From NCBI GenBank assembly GCA_035512595.1, contig DATKDU010000010.1, forward strand, positions 1 to 12,138: a stretch of 12,138 nucleotides of DNA, written 5' to 3'. Below the pieces are notes generated by a model that was not told the origin of the DNA, did not search any database, and was given only the letters and a program-made list of their open reading frames with translations. Shown one piece after another: positions 6,354-12,138 of the stretch. The position numbers and the translations under genes were made by a program. The stretch's first letter is position 1, and each line of letters starts with the position of its first letter. This DNA is from DATKDU01 sp035512595. Lineage in GTDB: Bacteria > Planctomycetota > Planctomycetia > Pirellulales > Pirellulaceae.

Positions 6354-6473
6354 ATGGGGAAGTTGCGGGATGCGTCGAAGGAGCGGTACTGGCGGGAGTT
6401 GGTCCGCCGGCAGGGTGATCGGGGCGAGACCGTCGCCGGGTTTTGCGCTCGCGAGGGCGTGTCGGTCCATCAG
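6354..6473 (+). pseudogene. IS66-type accessory protein TnpA, N-terminal fragment
   Basis: The first 40 codons, MGKLRDASKERYWRELVRRQ and then GETVAGFCAREGVSVHQ, match the start of the IS66-family TnpA accessory protein, a small helix-turn-helix protein encoded at the head of IS66 elements. GGAGG six bases before the ATG supports the start. The family continues with an FYxWR motif directly after this point. Here the sequence switches at 6474 to unrelated residues and stops at 6521. No TnpB or TnpC follows, so the element is a non-functional stub broken at about 6473. Confidence 0.6.
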
Positions 6474-6626
6474 CCCATCTTATTCACCAGCCCCACGTTT
6501 GTAGCCGCATGGGGCGCGTGAGTGTGGCGATCGGGGTTGCTGGGTGAGAAAACGGCGGCTGGCGCGGCAGAGCCCCCTTTCCCCCACAGCGAATGTCGAG
6601 GCGGCGCAGGTCAAGTTGCGGGGCCA
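6474..6626. other. junction between two transposon remnants
   Basis: This stretch separates the cut IS66 TnpA from the end of the minus-strand transposase fragment. No gene is visible. Its first bases, CCCATCTTATTCACCAGCCC, could be the outer end of the second element, inserted into the IS66 gene. That is inference from position only. Confidence 0.35.
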
Positions 6627-6899
6627 TCACTCCCGCAAGACGAGCGTCAGATGCGCGTGCCGCGGCGGCGGCATCCAGTCACGGCGCGCAGGTCCGCGCG
6701 GCTTCCAACGCGGAGGAAGTCGCCAGCGGTCCAGGCACTCGGCCAGCGCTTGCCAGAACGGCGTGACCGCGCGGGCCAGCCACAGCACCAGCCGCCGAGA
6801 ATGCTTGGTCAGTCGCCCGCCCGCCTTGAGCACCGAGTGCTGAAACCGCTTCAGGTCCCAGCAAGCGCCCTGATTCGTCTCGAGCTCCGTCCGCAAGAG
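6627..6899 (-). pseudogene. C-terminal fragment of a DDE transposase (IS4/IS1380-like)
   Basis: The minus-strand frame from the IS30 edge to the stop at 6627 encodes 90 residues: LLRTELETNQGACWDLKRF, then LKAGGRLTKHSRRLVLWLAR, FWQALAECLDRW and an arginine/proline-rich tail. This resembles the C-terminal helices of IS4/IS1380-type DDE transposases, where a final basic helix follows the catalytic glutamate. Everything upstream is missing, and the reading runs into the IS30 terminal repeat at 6900. It therefore looks like an older element interrupted by IS30. Its N-terminal part is not on the far side of the IS30 copy, where the kinase gene is found instead. The family assignment is tentative. 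Confidence 0.5.
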
Positions 6900-6929
6900 G
6901 GTGGTCTGAAATCTCAATCGCAAGTTGAG
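6900..6929 (+). repeat. IS30 terminal inverted repeat (transposase 3' side)
   Basis: It starts GGTGGTCTGAAATCT and continues CAATCGCAAGTTGAG. It overlaps the transposase stop codon at 6914-6916. Confidence 0.8.
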
Positions 6930-7882
6930 GATGAGGTTTCTTGGTGAAAGACGGCGGCAGGTGTTTTGAAGTTGAGGCATTTGCGGGGTCGGTTGTTGAG
7001 TAGGTTTTCGACCCTGCGGACCTCGCAATGGGAGACGGTGCGGAAGTCGGTTCCCTTGGGAAAGTATTGACGAATGAGACCGTTGGTGTTTTCGTTGGTG
7101 CCGCGTTGGTAGGGGCAGTCGGGATCGGCAAAGTATAGCTGTATGTCCAGATGCTTTTCCAGGCGGTGGCAGCGGGCGAACTCGGTACCGTTGTCGAAGG
7201 TGATGGAGTGGCGGCGGTCCTCGGCCAGTTCCTTCAGTCGCTGCTTGATCCGCTGGTGGACGTGGTCGGCGTCCTTGGAATGAATCTTGGTGATGATCGT
7301 GAACCGCGAGCGGCGATCGACCAGCGTGACGATGCCGCCGGTACCGGCAGGTCCGAGCACAGTGTCCCCCTCGAAGTCGCCCAGCCGCAGACGCCGTTCG
7401 ATGACCGCGGGGCGGTTGCGAATCCGCGCGGCCGGGCAGGAGTTCTCGGTGTTTTTTCGGCGGCAAGGGCGTTTGCCGCGGCGTCGCAGGAAGGATTTCC
7501 AATGTTCGCGGTCCTCGTCCTGCTCGATCCAAGAGTAGATCGTGCGGGCGGACAGGTGGAGCTCTGGCTCGTGGGGATGCTCACGCTTCTGAGTGCCGGC
7601 GATCTGCTCCGGCGACCACTCCTGGGCCAGGCCACGGCGGACCAACTCGTTGAGTTCAGGATCGTCGAGCTTGCGCGCCAGCGGCCGCTGGCGGCGACGC
7701 TCCCCGGCCAAGTCGTGGGCCTGGGCGGCGAAGTATTCGCCGCCGACGCGATTCCGTCCCAGTTCCCGGCTGATGGTCGCTGGATCGCGTCCCAGAGCTT
7801 CCGCAATCTCATTTTGGAGCGCTCCACGATGATACAACTGCGCTATGCGATCACGTTCTTCCTTCGTAAGATGACGAGCCAT
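6914..7882 (-). CDS. IS30-family transposase
   Basis: A 322-residue DDE transposase that cuts and joins the IS30 ends. Residues 1-44 form the helix-turn-helix region (HLTKEERDRIAQL, QNEIAEALGRDPATISREL), which binds the terminal repeats. The catalytic core has Asp173 in GDFEGDTV, Asp230 in ITFDNGTEF and Glu264 in GTNENTNG. The 33 residues between the last two match the D-D-(33)-E spacing of IS30. The C-terminus has the family's NNRPRKCLNFKTP box. The frame is open to a GTG at 7960, but the ATG at 7882 is chosen because GGAG lies eight bases upstream and the helix-turn-helix begins at once. No disruption is seen, and the length is close to the usual 320-380 residues. The gene points the same way as the kinase gene behind it, so read-through is possible. 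Confidence 0.92.
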   Translation of the reverse strand: MARHLTKEERDRIAQLYHRGALQNEIAEALGRDPATISRELGRNRVGGEYFAAQAHDLAGERRRQRPLARKLDDPELNELVRRGLAQEWSPEQIAGTQKREHPHEPELHLSARTIYSWIEQDEDREHWKSFLRRRGKRPCRRKNTENSCPAARIRNRPAVIERRLRLGDFEGDTVLGPAGTGGIVTLVDRRSRFTIITKIHSKDADHVHQRIKQRLKELAEDRRHSITFDNGTEFARCHRLEKHLDIQLYFADPDCPYQRGTNENTNGLIRQYFPKGTDFRTVSHCEVRRVENLLNNRPRKCLNFKTPAAVFHQETSSSTCD

Positions 7883-7961
7883 CGCTGGGACTCCGTTCCC
7901 AAGAGGTGCTTCCAACACACACCCATTGGAAACGCCCAGCGATGCTTTCAAGAACCTCACT

Positions 7962-7977
7962 TTGAGCCACCGCTCAA
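7962..7977. promoter_or_regulatory. subterminal hairpin inside the IS30 left end
   Basis: TTGAGC and GCTCAA form a perfect 6-bp stem with a four-base loop. It overlaps the inner edge of the terminal repeat, 80 bp before the transposase start. Any transcript entering from the kinase gene would fold here, whereas one starting inside the element would not. This may limit transposase made by read-through. Confidence 0.35.
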
Positions 7978-8001
7978 TTGCATTTCAGATTTCAGACCAC
8001 C
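7973..8001 (-). repeat. IS30 terminal inverted repeat (transposase 5' side)
   Basis: Read inward on the minus strand it starts GGTGGTCTGAAATCT and continues GAAATGCAATTGAG. Its outermost base is also the last base of the kinase stop codon TAG. Confidence 0.8.
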
Positions 8002-11000
8002 TATGGACCTGCGGCTCGAGCCGCGGTGATGATCTGGTCGTCCCAAACTGGTGCATTTTTCATTGTGGACGGCGGCCGCCATGTGGTTGGACCCGTAACG
8101 AGCTGTTCTCGAACCGCGTTATCCCTTGCTAGCCTCTGCCAACGATCGAGCCATTGGAGCGAGGTCAGGTGGTTGAAGCCTCCGGCAACGATTTGCTCAC
8201 CTGAAAGAACCTCGGCAAGGACAAGCATCGTAGCTGAAGACATAGTGCTGCTGCGACCTACAAACTCGGGTCGCAAATCAATAAATGCGGCTCCATAACC
8301 GGTTAGGCTGACGACGGCCCACTCTTCGTCTGGTGTCAGCTTTAGTCTTACGCCATACGTGGGCATGTTCCAGTAACGAGATATGGCCAAGCCGGTGGTC
8401 GTGTCCCAAACATTGATCGTCCGGTTCTTACTCGTTGTGATCGCCCAATTTACTTCGCCCACAAACCGCGCCTCAAACACTTCGTCGTCGTGCTGTAGTG
8501 CTGGACAGCTCAAGCGCGCGTGGAGCCAATTCCAGACGCGCGCGTTGTGATCGCGGCAGGCGGTTAACACAAACTTCCCGCTTGGATCAAATTCAACGGA
8601 GAACACCCAATCGGGATGCTCAAGCCAGGGGCTAGCCGGGGCGCCGGTATCGGCCTCCCAGACCCTGGCCTTGCCGTCGGTGCTGCCGCTAACGAGCCAA
8701 CGGCCGTCCTGAGAAAAGCAGACATCGCGCACCGTTTCAGTGTGCTCGATCGTGTAACACGGCTCCGCGTTCTTCCCATCCCAAACCTTTAGCGTCTTCC
8801 CGAGACCAAGTGTCGCAAACCGTTTACCGTCCGGTAAGTAACGCACCCAACGGAGCGGCGTATGGCGGCTAGCAGCGATCGCCTGATGGTCAAAGCGACC
8901 TCGTACACTTCCATCAGAGCTATCCAGAAGCAAAACGTGTCCACCAGCACATGCGACAGCCACGGATTCTCCATCCGGGCTAAACTCAGCGCCCGCAGGT
9001 TCACTCGGGGTTTGCAGCGGTTCGCGATTCTGCTTTCCTGATCGCCAGTCCCAAAAAGTAATCTGACCCGGCTGACGCTGCCATTTTATTGAGTTTTCAT
9101 CGTGCTGATCGGCGAACTCCGATAGCGACGCCAGAACGGCTAGTTCGCGGCCATCGGGAGAAAACGCCGCTCCGTTTATGAGCCCTCCGCCATCGAGCGG
9201 AGGGCTAATCGGTGCCTGCTCGCCTACACGGCCGACTTGCGTAGTCCTGCGGTTACGGATATGCCACCAGCCGGCAGAGGGGACAAAGTACTTGCCATCC
9301 GGACTAAGAACTGTGTCATCGTTGGCCGATAGCACCCGGACAATGTAGGACTCGAGCGGCGTAGGCAGTCTCCAAACCCTGATTAGCCCGTCGTCCTGCG
9401 CGGTGGCAATTAGTCTGCCGGCCGGCGCAAAGGTCGCGGCCCGCACCTCGGATTGATGTGGCACGCTCAGCAGCAGAGAGCATTCGGGAATTGACCAAAT
9501 GTGTGCGGCGCGATCCGTTCCCACAGTCAGCAGCATCTCGCCGGTTGGATCGAAGGCGGCTTGCCATACTGTCCCTTTGTGCCTCATCTCCGCGCCGACT
9601 TTGCCCGCGGGCCCAAACAGTAGCGCTCCGGCCCCCCAAAACTGCGTTACGACGACATGCTGGCGTATTGGATCTACGGCTAGTCCCAAAGCGCGGTGCC
9701 CCGTAGGTAGGTGGTGCAGTACGCCTCCTTTGGCACTGTCAGCCCACAGGAGTTGCCCGTCCGTCGGCACTGTGAGTACGGCTAATCCGTCAGCGGAAAA
9801 GCTGGGTGGCCAATGTCGCACATGTTTTAACGGAGCAAAGGGCATTGCTCCCGCATTGGATCCTGCGAGCAGGAATACACGTGCTTGGTCGTCGTCCGCC
9901 GCGGTGATTAGTGTTTTCCCGGACACGTCGAAGCATAAATGTCTGATTTGACGAGGATGTGGCAGCGATAAAACCGCCTGGTCAGGATTTCCCCATTCCC
10001 AAATCTGGGCATTTGAACCGCCAATTGCCAAATTCTGGCCGTTTGGGCTGAAGCACAAAGCAGTAATTTGGCCGTCACCAGAGGCAGACGCCAGCAATTG
10101 CATTGCGGGAAATTGAAACACGTTCACTGTTCCGTCGGCACAGCCGAGGGCGAGTCGATCGCCGCTTCTGTTCCACACGACGGCAGTGGCAGCCGAAATC
10201 TTGGGGATGTCCAGCGGCTGCTCCGAATCAACATCCCAGATCGCGTGCCCATGATCATCGGAAACTAATAGATACTGGCAACTGTTATGGAACACTAAGC
10301 GAGGGGATAGCGCCGACCTGTGACGAAATGCGCGAATCGGCAATGCCACTAGATTCCGGTGTGCTTCAAAGCGAATGCGATTCGCCAAAGATCGGTTGGC
10401 GTCGTCTATTGCAAGCGTGGCCGCGTGGGCAAACACAAGTGCGGCTTTGGGGCGGTCGCCCCGTTCAAAAGACGCCACTCCCAGGCTGGTGTACATATCG
10501 ACGAGGCTGGTCTGAGCGAAAACTCGCAGCCTAGCTTGCTCGTCCCGCGCGCGCTTAACTTCGATACTCTCTTTCTTGACCTGGGCTAGCGCCGCAGCCG
10601 TTTTAACGTAGGCGACGCTGCTTACGGCGGCTAGTGCGACGATGAGCCCCAGCGATGTGGCTGACAGTCCTGCGATCCACGGATTTCGACCGCTCCACCG
10701 CCACAGGCGTTCGACCCGGCTGATCGGCCTCGAACGGATAGGGCTGCCGTGCAAAAACCGCCTCAATTCCGACGCCAGTTCAGAGGCTGTTGCAAATCTT
10801 TTGCGCGGGTGTTTTTCCAGGCACTTCAGGCATACCGTCTCAATGTCGCGAGGAATCCGATGGTTCACCGTGCGGGGACTTGGAGCCTCCTCATTGAGCA
10901 CCTTGTAGAGCTGCATCGCTCTGTTACCCCGAAATGGCCGTTCACCGGTGAGAAGTTCGAATAAGACGACGCCTAATGAATAGATGTCGGTGCCGCGATC

Positions 11001-11684
11001 GACGTGGTGTGCTTCTCCGCGGGCCTGCTCAGGAGACATGTAGGCTGCCGTGCCAACGACCTTGCCCTCCATGGTCAATGTGATCTCACCCGCCTCGCGC
11101 TTAGCAAGGCCAAAATCCATGATGTGGGGCTGGCCCGCGCTGTCGAGCATGATGTTCTGCGGTTTGAGATCCCGATGGATGACCCCACATTCGTGGGCAT
11201 GATGCAGGCCGTCGGCTACTTTCGCGCAAAGCTCGACGGCCTCGCGGATCGAGTACGGACCAGCCGTCAGCCGGTCGGCCAGCGTAACCCCTTGGATAAA
11301 GTCACTAACGATGTAGAGCGACCCATCGTCGCGGCCGACTTCGTGAACCGGAACGATACTGGGGTGATTGAGCTGCGCGGCGGCCCGTGCCTCGCGGAGA
11401 AAGAGCACGGCTTCCTCGGGCGTAACTTGACCACTGCGCGGGATTTTAACTGCGACGACACGGTCGAGCTCATTGTCGTGTGCTTTCCACACTGAGCCAA
11501 ACCCACCACTTCCCACTAGTTGAAGCAACCGGAAGTGGCCGATGGTCCGCGTAGTGGGATGAAAGCTCTCCGTCTGGCAAATCAGGTTGAAAGAGCTGCC
11601 GCACGAGGGGCAGAGAACATTGGTGATCTCCAAATCACCGCCGATCTCTACGGCGCTTTGACAATGCGGGCAGCGGATCAGCAT
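8001..11684 (-). CDS. zinc-ribbon Ser/Thr protein kinase with WD40 double propeller, C-terminus clipped
   Basis: A 1227-residue Hanks-type kinase. An N-terminal zinc ribbon uses Cys5, Cys8, Cys25 and Cys28. The kinase domain (about 50-312) has the glycine loop GSGGFGSV (58-65), Lys80, HRDLKPQN (170-177) with catalytic Asp172, DFG (190-192) and SPE (217-219), so it should be active. A membrane helix lies at about 337-358 and a coiled coil at about 362-385. From about 455 to 1145 run 14-16 WD40-like units (FSPDG, RVWEADTG, GRWLVSGSTDGK), enough for two propellers. The kinase would face the cytoplasm and the WD40 part the other side. AAAGG seven bases before the ATG supports the start. The TAG stop is completed by the first base of the IS30 repeat, and the ending WDDQIITAARAAGP looks like the start of a final helix that relatives continue. 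The substrate is unknown. Confidence 0.93.
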   Translation of the reverse strand: MLIRCPHCQSAVEIGGDLEITNVLCPSCGSSFNLICQTESFHPTTRTIGHFRLLQLVGSGGFGSVWKAHDNELDRVVAVKIPRSGQVTPEEAVLFLREARAAAQLNHPSIVPVHEVGRDDGSLYIVSDFIQGVTLADRLTAGPYSIREAVELCAKVADGLHHAHECGVIHRDLKPQNIMLDSAGQPHIMDFGLAKREAGEITLTMEGKVVGTAAYMSPEQARGEAHHVDRGTDIYSLGVVLFELLTGERPFRGNRAMQLYKVLNEEAPSPRTVNHRIPRDIETVCLKCLEKHPRKRFATASELASELRRFLHGSPIRSRPISRVERLWRWSGRNPWIAGLSATSLGLIVALAAVSSVAYVKTAAALAQVKKESIEVKRARDEQARLRVFAQTSLVDMYTSLGVASFERGDRPKAALVFAHAATLAIDDANRSLANRIRFEAHRNLVALPIRAFRHRSALSPRLVFHNSCQYLLVSDDHGHAIWDVDSEQPLDIPKISAATAVVWNRSGDRLALGCADGTVNVFQFPAMQLLASASGDGQITALCFSPNGQNLAIGGSNAQIWEWGNPDQAVLSLPHPRQIRHLCFDVSGKTLITAADDDQARVFLLAGSNAGAMPFAPLKHVRHWPPSFSADGLAVLTVPTDGQLLWADSAKGGVLHHLPTGHRALGLAVDPIRQHVVVTQFWGAGALLFGPAGKVGAEMRHKGTVWQAAFDPTGEMLLTVGTDRAAHIWSIPECSLLLSVPHQSEVRAATFAPAGRLIATAQDDGLIRVWRLPTPLESYIVRVLSANDDTVLSPDGKYFVPSAGWWHIRNRRTTQVGRVGEQAPISPPLDGGGLINGAAFSPDGRELAVLASLSEFADQHDENSIKWQRQPGQITFWDWRSGKQNREPLQTPSEPAGAEFSPDGESVAVACAGGHVLLLDSSDGSVRGRFDHQAIAASRHTPLRWVRYLPDGKRFATLGLGKTLKVWDGKNAEPCYTIEHTETVRDVCFSQDGRWLVSGSTDGKARVWEADTGAPASPWLEHPDWVFSVEFDPSGKFVLTACRDHNARVWNWLHARLSCPALQHDDEVFEARFVGEVNWAITTSKNRTINVWDTTTGLAISRYWNMPTYGVRLKLTPDEEWAVVSLTGYGAAFIDLRPEFVGRSSTMSSATMLVLAEVLSGEQIVAGGFNHLTSLQWLDRWQRLARDNAVREQLVTGPTTWRPPSTMKNAPVWDDQIITAARAAGP

Positions 11685-11707
11685 AGAACTACCTTTCGTG
11701 CCTCAGC

Positions 11708-11713
11708 ATTCTA
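11708..11713 (-). promoter_or_regulatory. candidate -10 element of the kinase gene
   Basis: TAGAAT on the minus strand lies 23 bp before the start codon. A transcript from it would begin near 11701 with a leader of about 17 bases that includes AAAGG. No matching -35 box is seen at the usual spacing. The same hexamer precedes the gene at 1310. Confidence 0.35.
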
Positions 11714-11754
11714 ACTCGGGTGCAATCACGCCGGTAGCAAGGGTCGCGGCGTGA

Positions 11755-12033
11755 GGAACTGGGTTTGAAAAAAAGGCATCCTTCGCCGATAGTGACCTGC
11801 TCGTCATCGATGCGGAGGCAGGCACGTATTACGCGCTATCGGCAAGCCAGTGCCTGGCGTACACGGGGATGGCCGGCCCGCAGGGCCTTGAGGATCTCAA
11901 TTGGCAGCCGCTGGAGAGCCTGCCGCCGGAGCCACTTGCGCAGCTCATCAAGCGACATCGCCGGCATTTGACCTGCCAGTCGCAGCGCAAGCCGGGGCGA
12001 TCGGCCAAGGGGGGACGCCAGCCAGGACCGTAA
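11755..12033 (+). CDS. uncharacterised plus-strand frame, perhaps 5'-truncated
   Basis: The frame is open from after the TGA at 11752-11754 to the TAA at 12031-12033, 92 codons. The only in-frame ATG is at 11869, giving 54 residues (MAGPQGLEDLNWQPLESLPP onward, with LAQLIKRHRRHL and a basic, glycine-rich end). The part before that ATG, SDLLVIDAEAGTYYALSA, also looks like protein and has a faint likeness to the first strands of PqqD-type peptide-binding domains. That suggests a longer gene that has lost its start. There is no ribosome binding site for the ATG. The next gene starts 32 bp after the stop on the same strand. A 43-codon frame on the opposite strand (11836-11967) is the main rival reading. 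Confidence 0.35.
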   Translation, partial: GTGFEKKASFADSDLLVIDAEAGTYYALSASQCLAYTGMAGPQGLEDLNWQPLESLPPEPLAQLIKRHRRHLTCQSQRKPGRSAKGGRQPGP

Positions 12034-12065
12034 CCAGCAATACCCTTTTCTTGGGAGAATCGGAG

Positions 12066-12138
12066 ATGCCTTTCACCAAAGAGCAGCACGAACAGCTTTC
12101 GGGTCGTGACCGGAGTGTGCTGAAGCAAGTGGCCGAGT
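12066..12138 (+). CDS. start of an unidentified gene, cut by the window edge
   Basis: Twenty-four codons are visible: MPFTKEQHEQLSGRDRSVLK, then QVAE. GGGAG lies eight bases before the ATG, a good ribosome binding site. The sequence is polar and helical. Too little is present to name a family. It probably forms an operon with the frame that ends at 12033. Confidence 0.5.
   Translation, partial: MPFTKEQHEQLSGRDRSVLKQVAE

Larger units (their letters stand above)
6900..8001 (-). mobile_element. IS30-family insertion sequence
   Basis: About 1.1 kb, bounded by inverted repeats whose outer 15 bases, GGTGGTCTGAAATCT, are identical and whose inner parts align with a one-base gap. It holds one transposase gene spanning most of its length, as expected for IS30 elements. 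The flanks do not show a matching 2-4 bp duplication (AAGAG before 6900, TATGG after 8001). One side is a truncated transposase and the other the 3' end of the kinase gene. The element appears intact and could be active. Confidence 0.85.

Noticed and set aside
6105..6470. Minus-strand 121-codon frame opposite the IS66 TnpA fragment
   Set aside because: It is proline/arginine-rich shadow sequence. The plus-strand frame matches the IS66 TnpA family.
6900..7532. Continuation of the minus-strand transposase-fragment frame into the IS30 gene
   Set aside because: Beyond 6899 the frame is only the out-of-frame reading of the IS30 transposase. Only the part outside the IS30 end is a real transposase remnant.
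6890..8012. Target site duplication flanking IS30
   Set aside because: I compared flanks for each plausible element edge (6900, 6901, 6902 with 8001, 8000, 7999) and found no 2-4 bp match.
7151..8029. Plus-strand 292-codon frame opposite the IS30 transposase
   Set aside because: The minus strand encodes a complete DDE transposase between matched terminal repeats. The plus-strand frame is its shadow.
11004..11495. Plus-strand 163-codon frame opposite the kinase domain
   Set aside because: The minus strand carries all kinase motifs in order. The antisense frame has no family features.
1..12138. tRNA, rRNA, CRISPR array or toxin-antitoxin pair
   Set aside because: I looked for regular spaced repeats, cloverleaf-like pieces, rRNA core motifs and paired small genes, and saw none that held up. 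A covariance-model scan would be the decisive test for RNAs.

Overview
This window looks like a chromosomal segment of a planctomycete (Planctomycetota, possibly Pirellulales-like). That is inferred from gene content, since there is no rRNA or marker gene. The signs are short single-helix proteins that open with MRFTIRDLLWLT, a Hanks-type kinase with an N-terminal zinc ribbon and a long WD40 tail, a protein with the planctomycete 'WLGIPPKEQPPHHYRLLG' N-terminal domain ending in a LamG-like fold, and a GC-rich sequence.

Left part (1-1650): a minus-strand cluster of three tandem genes (1239 down to 69) whose products share the same N-terminal membrane helix. The third copy is fused in frame to a short leucine-rich-repeat membrane protein. 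Facing away from it, at 1310-1548, is a small plus-strand membrane-protein gene that seems to be broken by a frameshift. A 22-residue minus-strand reading frame abuts its stop codon.

Centre-left (1652-5650): a divergent pair separated by 237 bp. The minus-strand gene encodes a secreted 436-residue protein and the plus-strand gene a membrane-anchored 816-residue protein. Both carry the same roughly 290-residue helical module with the signature DWEQGLP, followed by different beta-type C-terminal domains, so they are paralogous over that module.

Centre (5651-8001): about 2.3 kb of degraded and mobile DNA. It contains a start resembling a ParB-type or ParB-methylase gene, a 26-codon reading frame with a good ribosome binding site, the first 40 codons of an IS66-type TnpA, the C-terminal third of an older DDE transposase, and one apparently intact IS30-family element (6900-8001). 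The element's terminal repeats match exactly over the outer 15 bp. No target duplication is visible. One side is a beheaded transposase and the other is the end of the kinase gene, which suggests the element is the scar of a deletion or rearrangement between two copies.

Right part (8001-11684): one large minus-strand gene for a zinc-ribbon/Ser-Thr kinase/transmembrane/WD40 protein. Its stop codon is completed by the first base of the IS30 terminal repeat, so its C-terminus was probably clipped. The last 450 bases hold an uncertain plus-strand reading frame and the first 24 codons of another gene that runs off the edge.

I found no tRNA, rRNA, CRISPR array, defence operon or biosynthetic cluster. 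The most informative signals are the shared module of the divergent pair, the tandem microprotein array with its fusion, and the hybrid IS30 junction.
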